From Pseudomonas chlororaphis subsp. aurantiaca (GTDB lineage: Bacteria; Pseudomonadota; Gammaproteobacteria; Pseudomonadales; Pseudomonadaceae), in the NCBI RefSeq assembly GCF_013466605.1, contig NZ_CP059162.1, forward strand, positions 4,836,001-4,900,000: a stretch of 64,000 nt of DNA, read 5' to 3'. Each line of letters begins with the position of its first letter. The first letter of the stretch is position 1. The notes below the pieces were generated by a model, which saw nothing but the letters and a program-made list of their open reading frames with translations, had not been told where the DNA came from and did not search any database. Positions 18,741 to 28,957 of the stretch are shown piece after piece. The translations under genes were made by a program, and so were the position numbers.

Positions 18741-18883
18741 CATTGACTCCCGAAACGAATGACCCGGCCCGAGCACAAAGACTGCGGCCGGGCCCTGGCA
18801 TGACTGGCAGGCGCAACCACGGCGCCTGCGAGACGGAAACTGAAGAGCGCTCTTCAGTCTAGCGGCAAACGGCAGCCTTGCGA

Positions 18884-19162
18884 TCAGCGGCCGGCGCGCG
18901 ACTCACGAATATAGAAACGAGCCTTCTCGGCTTTTTTGGTACAGCCCTCGAAGGCTTCGAATTGCTGCTGGGTCTTGGCCCCGGTCAGCAGCGACAAGGC
19001 TTTGGAATAACTGACCGTTCCCGCAAAACCTTCGGCCTTGGCCAGATCCAGTTCATGCCAGGCCGCATCCAGTTGCGAACCACAACTGTCGCGATAGGCG
19101 GTCTTGCCAGCACAACCAGCGAGTACCAATGCAATCAACGGTAGACAGATCCAGGCTTTCAT
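18884..19162 (-). CDS. Small hypothetical lipoprotein
   Basis: A 92-residue protein with a signal peptide and lipobox VLAGC (lipidated Cys at about 17). The mature part is short and helical with two further cysteines (DSCGS and EGCTK), which could form a disulphide. No function is known to me. Confidence 0.8.
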   Translation of the reverse strand: MKAWICLPLIALVLAGCAGKTAYRDSCGSQLDAAWHELDLAKAEGFAGTVSYSKALSLLTGAKTQQQFEAFEGCTKKAEKARFYIRESRAGR

Positions 19163-19403
19163 CAATGACACCTCAAAGTAGGGGGAAACAGTCTTGAACA
19201 AAAAAACAATCGTGAACCTAAGACGATCGCCGCCGCTAAAAGTGCCTTGGCCCGTCAAGGGAAAATATAGTCGCGCGAGCATAACCTCATGCGTCAAGAC
19301 AGTGGAAAAATCCCTTTGCCCAGGGCTCGCAGCGGCAGTCAGTGATTGAACCGAAACCCTCGATGGGTGCATTGTGGAAACCTGTCTGGCGAAGGATCGA
19401 GTC

Positions 19404-20444
19404 ATGAAGAAGCGTGTCGCACTGGTCCTGGGCTCTGGTGGTGCCCGGGGTTACGCCCACATCGGGGTGATTGAAGAAATCGAAAGACGTGGTTACGACA
19501 TTGCCTGTGTCGCAGGTTGTTCCATGGGGGCCGTGGTCGGTGGCATCTACGCCGCCGGCAAACTGGACGACTACCGCAGCTGGATCGAAAGCCTGGACTA
19601 CCTGGATGTGCTGCGGCTGGTGGACGTCAGCTTTCGCCTGGGGGCGATACGCGGAGAGAAAGTATTCGGCCAGATCCGCAAGATCGTCGGCGAAATCAAC
19701 ATCGAAGACCTGCGCATCCCTTACACCGCCGTGGCCACCGACCTGACCAACCAGCAGGAAATCTGGTTCCAGGAAGGCTGCCTGCACCAGGCCATGCGGG
19801 CTTCGGCGGCGATCCCCAGCCTGTTCACCCCGGTCATGCAAGGCAATCGCATGCTGGTGGATGGCGGCTTGCTCAACCCGCTGCCGATCGTGCCGGTGGT
19901 CTCCAGCCATTGCGACCTGATCATCGCCGTCAACCTCAACTCGACCAACCAGCGTCGTTATCAGTTGCCGGTGATCCAGCGCCCCGCCGCCTTCAAGATC
20001 CGCTTCGACAGCCTGATCAACTCCCTGGGCTCGCACCTGCCCTTTCGCCGCAAGCAAGCCGAACAACTGCTGCTGCTCGAACAGGAAGCGCTGCGCAGCG
20101 AGGCGGCCGACATCGGTAACCCCTGGATCGAATCCGCCGAGCCCGAGGCCCAGCAACCGGCCGCGGCTCCGGAAACCGACGGTGCCCCGAAATCGGCCAC
20201 CGGCTCATTCATTATCGATAACGTCGGCCCCGCGTCCCTGCTGGACCTGATCAACCAGAGCTTCGAGGTGATGCAGACCTCGCTGGCGCAGTACAAGATC
20301 GCCGGCTACCCGCCGGACATCCTGATCAACGTGCCCAAGCGGGTGTGCCGTTTCTTCGAGTTCTACAAGGCTCCGGAGCTGATCGCACTGGGGCGAGAGA
20401 TTGCCAGCGACACCCTGGACCGCTACGAGAACGAGCTGAACTGA
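19404..20444 (+). CDS. Patatin-like phospholipase (RssA family)
   Basis: A 346-residue hydrolase. It has the oxyanion loop GSGGARG, the nucleophile elbow GCSMG with Ser40, and the Asp153-Gly-Gly dyad partner, so the Ser-Asp catalytic pair is intact. The C-terminal 120 residues contain a Pro/Ala-rich linker and a helical end. The ATG at 19404 follows AAGGATCGAG; an earlier in-frame ATG at 19374 lacks a site. It converges on kdpE. Confidence 0.9.
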   Translation: MKKRVALVLGSGGARGYAHIGVIEEIERRGYDIACVAGCSMGAVVGGIYAAGKLDDYRSWIESLDYLDVLRLVDVSFRLGAIRGEKVFGQIRKIVGEINIEDLRIPYTAVATDLTNQQEIWFQEGCLHQAMRASAAIPSLFTPVMQGNRMLVDGGLLNPLPIVPVVSSHCDLIIAVNLNSTNQRRYQLPVIQRPAAFKIRFDSLINSLGSHLPFRRKQAEQLLLLEQEALRSEAADIGNPWIESAEPEAQQPAAAPETDGAPKSATGSFIIDNVGPASLLDLINQSFEVMQTSLAQYKIAGYPPDILINVPKRVCRFFEFYKAPELIALGREIASDTLDRYENELN

Positions 20445-20463
20445 AAGAGGGCCGCGAGCCCGC

Positions 20464-21159
20464 TCACTCCTCCGCCCCCAGCAACCGGTAGCCCACGCCG
20501 GCCTCGGTCACGATAAAGCGTGGCCGGGTCGGATCGTCCGCCAGTTTCTGCCGCAGATGGCCGACCACGATACGCAGGTAATGGCTGTCCTCGGTGTGCG
20601 TCGGCCCCCAGATATCCTTGAGCAGTTGCTGCTGGGTGATCACCCGCCCCGGGTGCCGCGCGAGCTGCGCCAGCACGGCGTATTCCTTGCGCGTCAGCGC
20701 CACTTCGACGCCGTCGAGCAACACCCGGCGATACGCCAGGTCCACGGTCAGCGGGCCGAAATTCAGCGCTGCTTCCTGGGCTTCGCCGACGGGCGCCTGG
20801 CGCAACAAGGCCCGAATACGCGCCAGGAATTCCTGGATACCAAAGGGTTTGGTCACGTAGTCGTTGGCGCCACCGTCCAGCGCTTCGACCTTCTGCCCTT
20901 CGCTGGCCCGCACCGACAACACCAGCACCGGCACGCCCGACCACTCGCGGAACTCGCGCAGCACCTGCTGGCCGTCCATGTCCGGCAGGCCGAGGTCGAG
21001 TACCAGCAGGTCTGGCTTGTTCAGCGCCGCCTGGGCCAGGCCTTCGTTGCCGGTGCCGGCTTCAAGCACCTTGTAGCCCTGGGACACCAGGCTGATGCGC
21101 AGGAACTTGCGGATCTGCGGTTCGTCATCGATGACCAGGATGGTCGCGGTCTGGCTCAT
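20464..21159 (-). CDS. kdpE: KdpE potassium-response regulator (OmpR family)
   Basis: A 231-residue two-component regulator that activates kdpFABC. The receiver has Asp11-Asp12, phospho-acceptor Asp55 and the Lys of TKPFGIQEF. The winged-helix DNA-binding domain shows LTRKEYAVLAQLARHPGRVITQQQLLKDIWG. It lies 113 bases downstream of kdpD rather than overlapping it as in E. coli. Confidence 0.95.
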   Translation of the reverse strand: MSQTATILVIDDEPQIRKFLRISLVSQGYKVLEAGTGNEGLAQAALNKPDLLVLDLGLPDMDGQQVLREFREWSGVPVLVLSVRASEGQKVEALDGGANDYVTKPFGIQEFLARIRALLRQAPVGEAQEAALNFGPLTVDLAYRRVLLDGVEVALTRKEYAVLAQLARHPGRVITQQQLLKDIWGPTHTEDSHYLRIVVGHLRQKLADDPTRPRFIVTEAGVGYRLLGAEE

Positions 21160-21272
21160 GGTTTCGGTTCAAGGCAAATAAGTGGCGCAAGAGTAGCGCA
21201 GGCGTCGCTGTAGATTGTAAAGAACATGTGCGGCCCTCCTGGCCTCGTTGGGTTGACGCTTTTTACCGGCAC

Positions 21273-23924
21273 TCAGGCCTCTCCTTCAAGCTCGGGTTGC
21301 GCCTGCAGCGGCAGGCACAGGGTGATGCAGGTACCACGCCCGTCGATCCCCTCGCCCACCGTGATGCGCCCACCATGAGCACCGACCATGCCCTGACAGA
21401 TCGCCAGCCCCAGGCCGGTGCCCTGCCCGCCGCGATCGCCCCGGGCGGCGGTGTAGAACATGTCGAAAATCCGCGGGCGATCCTCCACCGGAATCCCCGG
21501 CCCCTCGTCACTCACGGCAAACAGCAGCTCGGTGTCGCTGGTCCCGACGCTCAGTTGCAAGCGGCCGTTGGCTGGCGAAAAGCGCGCGGCGTTTTCCAGG
21601 ACATTGATCAGCGCCTGTTCGATCAGCGCCGCATGCACGAAAAGCAACGGCAGTTCGGCCGGCAGGTCGGTGCTGACCCGCAGCGGCGCCAGCACCACCC
21701 GCAGGCGATTCAGCGCGCTGCCAACGATATCGGCAGGCGCCACCCAATCTCGCGCCAGTTTCAATGCCCCATGCCCGAGACGAGTCATGTCCAACAGATT
21801 CTGAATGTAGCGATCCAGACGCTCGGCCTCATCGCGCGTGCCTTCGAGCAGTTCGCGCCGGTCTTCCAGGGGGATCGCCTCCCCCAGCGCCAGCAGGCTG
21901 TCGATGCTGCCGCGCATCGAAGTCAGTGGCGTGCGCAGGTCATGGGACACCGAGGCCAGCAGCGCACTGCGCAATTGCTCGGTTTCGCCGTGCAGGCGCG
22001 CCGCTTCCAGATCCTCGGCCAACTGTGCCCGGGCCAGGGCCTGGGCCAGGGGCTGGCTCAGTGCGCTCAACAGGCGTCGACGCTGAGCGTTGAGCTCCTC
22101 GCCCTCTTTCGGGCACACCCCGAGCAAACCCAGCGGACCTTCATCGACGGATAACGGCCACCACCACCAGCGGCCGAACGGCAGGGTTCCTGTGCCCATC
22201 CCAGCCGGTTGATCGTGTTGCCAGGCCCAGTCGGCGGCAGCCCGTTCGGACTCGGAAAACTGCAAGGGCCCGCCCGTCTCGACCTTCCAGCCGCCCTGCC
22301 CGTCGCGATTGAGCAGGCACAGCTGCAGTTCCTTCCAGCCATTGAGATGCTGCGCCGCGGCACTGATCACCGCCTGCCGGTCGGTGGCGGCCGTGAGTTT
22401 GCGCGACAGGTCCAGCAGCTCGCTGGTTTCTTCCTGGGTGTCGCGCAATGCCTGTAACTGCCGACGCTGGCGCGCCGCCAGGTTGCCGGTCAATGCCGCC
22501 ATCAACAGGAAGAACAGCAGCGTCAGCACGTCTTCCTCACGCTGGATGGCGAAGGAGAACGTCGGTGGTATGAACAGGAAATCGTATGTCAGGAATGACA
22601 GGGCCGCACACACCAGCGCCGGCCCGAGACTGCTGCGTACCGCCACCAGCAGCACCGCGGCGAGGAACACCAGGGAGATATTCGGCAACGCCAGCACACT
22701 CGCCACCGCCCACGACAGCCCCGTAGCCAGGACTGTCGCCAACACCGCCAGGGCGTAGTCGAACCAGACCAGCGAACGTTCCGCCCGCAGGCGCGGCTGG
22801 CCGGGATCATCCTCACTGTCGAGCACGTTGATTTCCAGGCCCTGGGCATTGCGCAGCAGACGCGCCGCCAGGCCACCGCCGAACAGACGGCGACGCAAGC
22901 GTTTGCGTGACTGCCCCACCAGCACCAGGCTGGCGCGCCGCTCCGCGGCATGCTGGATCAGGGTTTTCGCCACCTCGCCGGCCCGCAGCAGGACCACCTC
23001 GCCACCCAGGCGCTCGGCCAGTTGCTGAGCGCTTTGCAGGCGCTGGCGGGACTGCTCGTCGGGAGCGCGGCCGTTATCCACATGCACCAGGCTCCAGGGC
23101 AGATGCCGCCGCCGGGCGACATGGCTGGCATGGCGTACCAGGCGCTCGGCCTGGGCATCGCCGTCGACCCCCACCAGCAAGCGTCCGCGCACCGCCGGCG
23201 CGGCCTGCCCGAGCTTGCGATAACCCTGGGCCAGGTCGTCGTCGACCTGCGCCGCCGCGGCCTGCATCGCCAGCTCGCGCAGCGCGGTGAGATTGGTCTG
23301 GGTGAAGAACGCATCGATCGCCGCCCGGGCCTGCTCCGGCACATACACCTTGCCTTCTCGCAGGCGCTCCAGCAGTTCTCGCGGCGGCAGGTCCACTAGC
23401 AGCAATTCATAGGCTTCCTGCAGTACCCAGTCGGGCAAGGTCTCGCGGACCTGCACCCCGGTGATACCGCGGACCTGATCGTTGAGGCTTTCCAGGTGCT
23501 GCACGTTGACCGTGGTGAAGACGTCGATGCCAGCCGCCAGCAGCTCCTGGACATCTTGCCAGCGCTTGGCGTGCCGGCTACCTGGGGCGTTGGTGTGGGC
23601 CAGCTCGTCCACCAATACCAGCTTGGGTTTGGCCTTGAGCAAGCCGTCGAGGTCCATCTCTTCAAGCATGACCCCGCGGTATTCAGAACGCACCAGCGGC
23701 TGTTGCGGCAAACCGCCGAGCAAGGCTTCGGTTTCCGCCCGGCCATGGGTTTCCACCACCCCGGCCAGGACCTTCACCCCCTGGCGCAATTGCGTGTGCG
23801 CCGCCTGCAACATGGCGTAGGTCTTGCCGACGCCCGGCGCGGCGCCGAGAAAGACCTTGAGCCGGCCGCGGCCGTCGTGGGACAGATCGGCTAACAGGGC
23901 ATCGGCGCGGCCGGAATCACTCAT
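21273..23924 (-). CDS. kdpD: KdpD sensor histidine kinase
   Basis: An 883-residue inner-membrane sensor of potassium and ionic strength. It contains the N-terminal KdpD domain with Walker A GAAPGVGKT (27-35) and Walker B VLVDELAHTNAPGSRH, a universal-stress-like domain (about 245-370), four membrane segments (about 395-495), a GAF-like region, the HisKA box SHDLRTPLTSMRGS and the ATPase domain with DEGPGIP and GTGLGLAI. All key residues are present. The start is 52 bases after kdpC. Confidence 0.96.
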   Translation of the reverse strand: MSDSGRADALLADLSHDGRGRLKVFLGAAPGVGKTYAMLQAAHTQLRQGVKVLAGVVETHGRAETEALLGGLPQQPLVRSEYRGVMLEEMDLDGLLKAKPKLVLVDELAHTNAPGSRHAKRWQDVQELLAAGIDVFTTVNVQHLESLNDQVRGITGVQVRETLPDWVLQEAYELLLVDLPPRELLERLREGKVYVPEQARAAIDAFFTQTNLTALRELAMQAAAAQVDDDLAQGYRKLGQAAPAVRGRLLVGVDGDAQAERLVRHASHVARRRHLPWSLVHVDNGRAPDEQSRQRLQSAQQLAERLGGEVVLLRAGEVAKTLIQHAAERRASLVLVGQSRKRLRRRLFGGGLAARLLRNAQGLEINVLDSEDDPGQPRLRAERSLVWFDYALAVLATVLATGLSWAVASVLALPNISLVFLAAVLLVAVRSSLGPALVCAALSFLTYDFLFIPPTFSFAIQREEDVLTLLFFLLMAALTGNLAARQRRQLQALRDTQEETSELLDLSRKLTAATDRQAVISAAAQHLNGWKELQLCLLNRDGQGGWKVETGGPLQFSESERAAADWAWQHDQPAGMGTGTLPFGRWWWWPLSVDEGPLGLLGVCPKEGEELNAQRRRLLSALSQPLAQALARAQLAEDLEAARLHGETEQLRSALLASVSHDLRTPLTSMRGSIDSLLALGEAIPLEDRRELLEGTRDEAERLDRYIQNLLDMTRLGHGALKLARDWVAPADIVGSALNRLRVVLAPLRVSTDLPAELPLLFVHAALIEQALINVLENAARFSPANGRLQLSVGTSDTELLFAVSDEGPGIPVEDRPRIFDMFYTAARGDRGGQGTGLGLAICQGMVGAHGGRITVGEGIDGRGTCITLCLPLQAQPELEGEA

Positions 23925-23976
23925 GCATTTTTCTCTCTGGACTCAAATCATCGACATACAGACTTTTAGCAGCTGG

Positions 23977-24531
23977 CTACAGGGCGAGCTTTTCCAGCGC
24001 CATGTTCAAGGCCAGCACATTCACCACCGGCGGGCCGACCAGAGGCTGCTCGACATGAGCGTCCACCAGTTGCTGCAGCGTAGCGACCGGCAGGTTGCGC
24101 GCCGCCGCGACCCGCGCCAGTTGATAGTCAATCGCCGCCGGTGGCAAGTGCGGATCCAGGCCGCTGCCCGAAGTCGTCAGCAACGCCAGCGGTACCGGCC
24201 CCTGCCCTGGCACCGCCAGCTTGTTGGCGTCGTCGATCACGCGGGTGGCCAGCGCCGGGTTGCTCGGCGCCAGGTTGCTCGCACTGCTGGACACCGTGGC
24301 AAAGGCCCCGGCCGATGGACGCGGGTGGAACCAGCTGTCGCCGCTGAAATCCTGGGCGATCAGGGCCGAGCCACGGACCTGGCCTACGCCATCGAGCACC
24401 AGGCTGCCATTGGCCTGTTTCGGGAACGCCACCTGGGCCACGCCAGTGACCACCAGCGGATAGGCCACGCCAGTGATCAGGGTCATCAACACAATCAGGC
24501 TCAAGGCCGGACGCAATACAGTGGACATCAT
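23977..24531 (-). CDS. kdpC: KdpC potassium-transporting ATPase subunit C
   Basis: A 184-residue subunit with one N-terminal membrane segment (about 10-32) and a periplasm-side/soluble domain carrying [28 protein letters not shown]. It stabilises the KdpFABC complex and aids ATP binding. There are two adjacent ATG codons; the first has GAGG at the better spacing. Its 111-base separation from kdpB is filled by a REP doublet. Confidence 0.95.
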   Translation of the reverse strand: MMSTVLRPALSLIVLMTLITGVAYPLVVTGVAQVAFPKQANGSLVLDGVGQVRGSALIAQDFSGDSWFHPRPSAGAFATVSSSASNLAPSNPALATRVIDDANKLAVPGQGPVPLALLTTSGSGLDPHLPPAAIDYQLARVAAARNLPVATLQQLVDAHVEQPLVGPPVVNVLALNMALEKLAL

Positions 24532-24570
24532 CAAATCCTCGATTCGGTTAACAAGTTCACCCCAAACATT

Positions 24571-24633
24571 GCAGGAGCCGGCCTGCTGACGGCGCGTCAG
24601 TGACACCGCCTCGCCAGCAGGCTCGCTCCTCCA
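24571..24633. repeat. REPIN (pair of inverted REP sequences) between kdpB and kdpC
   Basis: A REP unit at 24571-24594 (gcaggagccggcctgctg...) faces a second at about 24611-24633 whose complement reads tggaggagcgagcctgctgg. The two together form a long imperfect hairpin of the type that RAYT transposases mobilise in the P. fluorescens group. It lies within the kdp operon. Confidence 0.8.
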
Positions 24634-24642
24634 GGAATGCGG

Positions 24643-26748
24643 TTACACCAAGTGCAAAGCCGTCAGCAGCATGTCGATCAACTTGATGCCCAGGAATGGC
24701 ACCAGGATCCCGCCCAGGCCATAGATCAGCAGGTTGCGGCGCAGCAGATGGGCCGCGCTGGCTGCCTGCACCCGCACCCCGCGCAGGGCCAGCGGAATCA
24801 GCACGACGATGATCAGGGCGTTGAACACGATCGCCGAGAGAATCGCGCTCTGCGGGCTGCTCAGTTGCATGACATTGAGCACGCCGAGCTGTGGATAAAT
24901 CGCCGCGAACAGCGCCGGCAGGATCGCAAAGTACTTGGCGATGTCGTTGGCAATGGAAAAGGTGGTCAGGGCGCCACGGGTCACCAGCAGTTCCTTGCCG
25001 ATCTGCACCACGTCCAGCAGCTTGGTCGGATCGCTGTCGAGGTCGACCATGTTCGCCGCTTCGCGCGCCGCCTGGGTGCCATCGTTCATCGCCATGCCGA
25101 CGTCGGCCTGGGCCAGCGCCGGGGCGTCGTTGGCGCCGTCACCGCACATGGCGACCAGCCGGCCGTCGTTCTGCTCGTGGCGAATGCGCGCCAGCTTTTT
25201 CTCCGGCGTGGCTTCGGCCAGCACGTCATCCACCCCGGCTTCCGCGGCGATGGCGGCGGCGGTCAGCGGGTTGTCACCGGTCACCATCACAGTGCGGATC
25301 CCCAGCTTGCGCAGCTCGGCGAAGCGCTCGCGAATACCGGGCTTGACCACGTCCTTGAGGTGAATGGCGCCGAGCAGCTTGCCCTCGGCGCACACCAGCA
25401 ACGGCGTGCCGCCACTCTGGGCGATCTTGTCGATCTCCCGGGACAGCGCCGAGGCCAGGTCACCGCGTTGCAGACCGACGAAGGCCAGTACCGAATCCAC
25501 CGCGCCCTTGCGATAGACCCGTCCCTGATAGTCGACACCGGACAACCGGGTTTCAGCACTGAAGGGCACGGCGGTCAGCGCATCGGCGCCCGGCTCGGGC
25601 TGTGGATAAAGTCCACGCAGGTATTCGACGATGGATTTGCCTTCCGCCGTGTCGTCCGCCAGCGAGGCCAGCAAGGTGGCCTCGGCCATTTCCTGGTGGT
25701 TGACCCCAGGCGCCGAATGGATGGCCGCGCAACGACGGTTACCGAAGGTGATAGTGCCGGTCTTGTCCAGCAACAGCACATGCACGTCGCCCGCTGCTTC
25801 CACCGCGCGACCGGATTTGGCGATCACGTTCAGCCGCACCAGGCGGTCCATCCCGGCGATCCCGATGGCCGACAGCAGGCCACCGATGGTGGTCGGAATC
25901 AGGGTCACCAGCAACGCCACCAGGAACACCAGCGGCAGGCTGCCATTGGCGAAGTGGGCGAACGGCTGCAGGGTCACGACCACGATCAGGAAGATCAGGG
26001 TCAGACCGATCAGCAGGATGTCCAGGGCCACTTCGTTGGGGGTTTTCTGGCGCTTGGCGCCTTCCACCAGGGCGATCATGCGGTCGAGGGTCGATTCGCC
26101 CGGATTGCTGGTAATACGCACCAGCAACCAGTCGGACACCAGCCGCGTATTGCCGGTCACGGCCGAGCGATCGCCGCCGGACTCGCGAATGACCGGTGCC
26201 GACTCGCCGGTGATCGCCGCTTCGTTGACCGCGGCAATACCTTCGATGACTTCACCATCACCGGGGATCATCTCCCCGGCCTCGACCCGCACCACGTCGC
26301 CTTTGCGCAGATTGGCGGCGGGGATCACCTGGAAGCTGCCATCGGCCTTTTTCAGCCGCGCACTCAGGCCTTCGCTGCCAGCCTTGAGGCTGTCGGCGCG
26401 GGCCTTGCCACGACCTTCGGCCAGGGCCTCGGCGAAGTTGGCGAACAGCACGGTGAACCACAGCCAGAGAGCGATCTGCGCGGCGACGAAGGTTGGCACC
26501 GCGGTGTCCGGTACAAGGCACAGTACCGTGGTCAGGATCGCGGTCAGCTCGACCACCAGCATCACCGGCGAACGTTGCAGTTGGCGTGGGTCGAGCTTGA
26601 CGAAGGCCTGTACCAGCGCTGGACGCCACAAGGCTGCGATCGAGGTTTTCTGTTGTTCGTCGGTCGTGTGTTTCGAGGCCACGGTTTTAGCGCCGGGCAT
26701 TTTTTCAGTTACAGCCTTCTTGGAGGCAGGAACAGGCATATTCATCAT
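24643..26748 (-). CDS. kdpB: KdpB potassium-transporting P-type ATPase subunit
   Basis: A 701-residue catalytic subunit. It contains the actuator TGES (180-183), the phosphorylation motif DKTGT with Asp328, the KGAVDSV nucleotide-binding segment and the MVTGDN and [10 protein letters not shown] hinge motifs. Several membrane segments flank these. The ATG at 26748 follows GAGGACTTA. The gap to kdpA is seven bases. Confidence 0.97.
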   Translation of the reverse strand: MMNMPVPASKKAVTEKMPGAKTVASKHTTDEQQKTSIAALWRPALVQAFVKLDPRQLQRSPVMLVVELTAILTTVLCLVPDTAVPTFVAAQIALWLWFTVLFANFAEALAEGRGKARADSLKAGSEGLSARLKKADGSFQVIPAANLRKGDVVRVEAGEMIPGDGEVIEGIAAVNEAAITGESAPVIRESGGDRSAVTGNTRLVSDWLLVRITSNPGESTLDRMIALVEGAKRQKTPNEVALDILLIGLTLIFLIVVVTLQPFAHFANGSLPLVFLVALLVTLIPTTIGGLLSAIGIAGMDRLVRLNVIAKSGRAVEAAGDVHVLLLDKTGTITFGNRRCAAIHSAPGVNHQEMAEATLLASLADDTAEGKSIVEYLRGLYPQPEPGADALTAVPFSAETRLSGVDYQGRVYRKGAVDSVLAFVGLQRGDLASALSREIDKIAQSGGTPLLVCAEGKLLGAIHLKDVVKPGIRERFAELRKLGIRTVMVTGDNPLTAAAIAAEAGVDDVLAEATPEKKLARIRHEQNDGRLVAMCGDGANDAPALAQADVGMAMNDGTQAAREAANMVDLDSDPTKLLDVVQIGKELLVTRGALTTFSIANDIAKYFAILPALFAAIYPQLGVLNVMQLSSPQSAILSAIVFNALIIVVLIPLALRGVRVQAASAAHLLRRNLLIYGLGGILVPFLGIKLIDMLLTALHLV

Positions 26749-26755
26749 TAAGTCC

Positions 26756-28465
26756 TCAGCCCTTCATTCCAAAGGCAGCCAAGCTCAAGTGGTCGGCAAT
26801 CGGGCCCAGCGCCAGGGTCGGCAAAAAGGTCAGCCCGCCCACCAGCAAAATGGTCATGGTCAGCAGCGTGACGAACAGCGGACCGTGGGTCGGGAAGCTG
26901 TTCTGGCCGATCGGCGCGGTCTTTTTCAGCGCCAGGCTGCCAGCCAGGGCCAGCACCGGCAGGATGTAACCGAAGCGGCCGATCAACATGCCCAGGCCCA
27001 GCATCAGGTTATGGAACGGGGTATTGGCGCCCAGGCCGGCGAAGGCCGAACCGTTATTGGCGCTGGCCGAGGTGTAGGCGTACAGCAACTGGCTGAAACC
27101 ATGGGCACCGGGGTTACTCACCGCTGCCACCGGCCCCGGCAGGCTCGCGGCGATAGCACTCAGTACCAGCACGCCGACCGGCATCACCATCAGCGTCACC
27201 ACCAGCAACTGCACTTCCTTGGCCTGCAGCTTCTTGCCCAGGTATTCCGGGGTGCGCCCGATCATCAGGCCGGCGAGGAACACCGCGATCAGCACGTTCA
27301 GCAACATGCCGTAAAGGCCCGCGCCGACGCCGCCGAAGATCACTTCGCCGACCATCATGTTGATCAGCGCGACCATGCCGCTCAGCGGGCTGAGGCTGTC
27401 ATGCATGCCGTTGACCGAACCGTTGGAGGCCGCGGTGGTGGTCACCGACCAGAGCACGGTGGCGGTGGTCCCGAAGCGTGCCTCCTTGCCCTCGAGCGGC
27501 GCGGTCTGCTCGACCGCGACATTGTTCAGGGTCGGGTTGGGCTGGTACTCGGCCCACAGCGAAGTCGCACCGCCAATCAGGAACAGCGCGAGCATGCAGG
27601 CGATGATCGCCCGGCTCTGGCGCAGGTCCTTGACGTAGTGGCCGAAGGTGAACACCAGGGCTACCGGGATCAGGATGATCGAGGCCACCTCGAACAGGTT
27701 GCTCCAGGCCGTCGGGTTCTCGAACGGATGCGCCGAGTTGACGCCGAAGAAGCCCCCGCCGTTGGTACCCAGTTGCTTGATGGCGATCTGGCTGGCGGCC
27801 GGGCCCAGTGGAATCACCTGATCGGCGCCTTGCAGGGTCACGGCGTGGACATACTGGGCGAAGGTTTGCGGTACGCCCTGCCAGACCAGGAACAATGCCA
27901 GCAGCAGGCACAGCGGCAGCAGGCCGTAGAGGGTGGCGCGGGTCATGTCGACCCAGAAGTTGCCCAGGGTCCGCGCCGAGCGCCGGCCGATGCCGCGGCA
28001 CAGGGCAACCAGCACGGCCAGGCCGGTGGCGGCGCTGACAAAGTTCTGCACGGTCAGGCCGATCATCTGACTCAGGTAGCTCAACGAGGCTTCACCGCTG
28101 TAGGACTGCCAGTTGGTGTTGGTCATGAAGCTGACCGTGGTGTTGAAGGCCAGCGTCCACTCCTGCCCCGGCAGGTTCTGCGGGTTGAGCGGCAAATAGT
28201 CCTGGAACAGCAGAATCGTGAACAGCACCAGGAAGCCGGCCAGGTTGAACGCAAGCAAGGCCAGGGCGTATTTCTGCCAGCTCTGTTCGCTCTGCGCATC
28301 GACGCCCGAGAGCCGATAACAGGTGCGCTCCACCGGCCCCAATAGCGGTGTCAGCCAGGTGCGCTGGCCCTCCATCACCTTGTAGTAGAACCGCCCCAGA
28401 AAAGGCGCGGGCAGCAGCACCAAGGCAAAGAAGCCGAGGATCAGCCAATAGTCATAACTGTGCAT
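26756..28465 (-). CDS. kdpA: KdpA potassium-binding and translocating subunit
   Basis: A 569-residue channel-like subunit with about ten membrane segments. Pore-loop glycine motifs are visible: [37 protein letters not shown], and [13 protein letters not shown]. The ATG at 28465 follows AGGAGCGG and yields the family N terminus [12 protein letters not shown]; the longer frame upstream covers kdpF and is not used. Confidence 0.97.
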   Translation of the reverse strand: MHSYDYWLILGFFALVLLPAPFLGRFYYKVMEGQRTWLTPLLGPVERTCYRLSGVDAQSEQSWQKYALALLAFNLAGFLVLFTILLFQDYLPLNPQNLPGQEWTLAFNTTVSFMTNTNWQSYSGEASLSYLSQMIGLTVQNFVSAATGLAVLVALCRGIGRRSARTLGNFWVDMTRATLYGLLPLCLLLALFLVWQGVPQTFAQYVHAVTLQGADQVIPLGPAASQIAIKQLGTNGGGFFGVNSAHPFENPTAWSNLFEVASIILIPVALVFTFGHYVKDLRQSRAIIACMLALFLIGGATSLWAEYQPNPTLNNVAVEQTAPLEGKEARFGTTATVLWSVTTTAASNGSVNGMHDSLSPLSGMVALINMMVGEVIFGGVGAGLYGMLLNVLIAVFLAGLMIGRTPEYLGKKLQAKEVQLLVVTLMVMPVGVLVLSAIAASLPGPVAAVSNPGAHGFSQLLYAYTSASANNGSAFAGLGANTPFHNLMLGLGMLIGRFGYILPVLALAGSLALKKTAPIGQNSFPTHGPLFVTLLTMTILLVGGLTFLPTLALGPIADHLSLAAFGMKG

Positions 28466-28473
28466 AGCCGCTC

Positions 28474-28563
28474 CTAGTTCCGATCCGCGCGCAACAGCGC
28501 AACCAGTAGATAGATGAACAGCCCCACTGCCAGCAGCAGGGACACCCCGTCCAGAACGCTCAT
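28474..28563 (-). CDS. kdpF: KdpF small subunit of the K+-transporting ATPase
   Basis: A 29-residue protein, one hydrophobic helix (MSVLDGVSLLLAVGLFIYLL followed by VALLRADRN). KdpF stabilises the KdpABC complex in the membrane. It lies eight bases upstream of kdpA and is the first gene of the operon. Confidence 0.9.
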   Translation of the reverse strand: MSVLDGVSLLLAVGLFIYLLVALLRADRN

Positions 28564-28957
28564 GGAATCTCTCCGTCGTACGGCAATCGCCGCGTGTGGG
28601 GCATTGTCCGCAGGGAGGCTGTAAAGGAACGAGATCGAGGCCGTGGGCGGTACATAAAGAAAGCGTAAAGATAGGCTTTACGCGGGATTTACAACGGCAA
28701 TCGGCGTGGCCTGGAGGATCGGGTAGCCCATCGCGAGCCGCCCGGCTGCAATGAGAGACACGATGCATAGGGAAACATGCGGGCCGCCGCCCTCCTCTGT
28801 TGCACGACTGTGCACCAATCCAGACGCCTTCAGCCCCGAAACAACTGAAAACATCCTCGATACGACAGCTTCTGGCGCTTTACGACGCCCGTTTTCGCTC
28901 TGGCATGAGCGGTGCAGTGAGCAGCCCGAGCACTTCTTTCCGTTTCGGGAGCCACGC
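28564..28957. other. Divergent intergenic region between kdpF and the ethanolamine permease gene
   Basis: This 394-base region holds the kdp operator palindrome and must contain the promoters of both units. No credible gene was seen, although open frames run through it on both strands. Confidence 0.6.
28651..28683 (-). promoter_or_regulatory. Candidate KdpE-binding site and operator palindrome of kdpFABC
   Basis: A perfect palindrome gcgtaaag-atagg-ctttacgc spans 28663-28683. On the minus strand it continues into ctttctttatgta and then GC-rich bases, resembling the T-rich KdpE box upstream of E. coli kdpF. It lies about 90-120 bases before the kdpF start. Confidence 0.5.

Noticed and set aside
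28466..28768. Upstream extension of the kdpA frame
   Set aside because: It runs through kdpF and the promoter region; the KdpA family N terminus and a strong ribosome site are at 28465.
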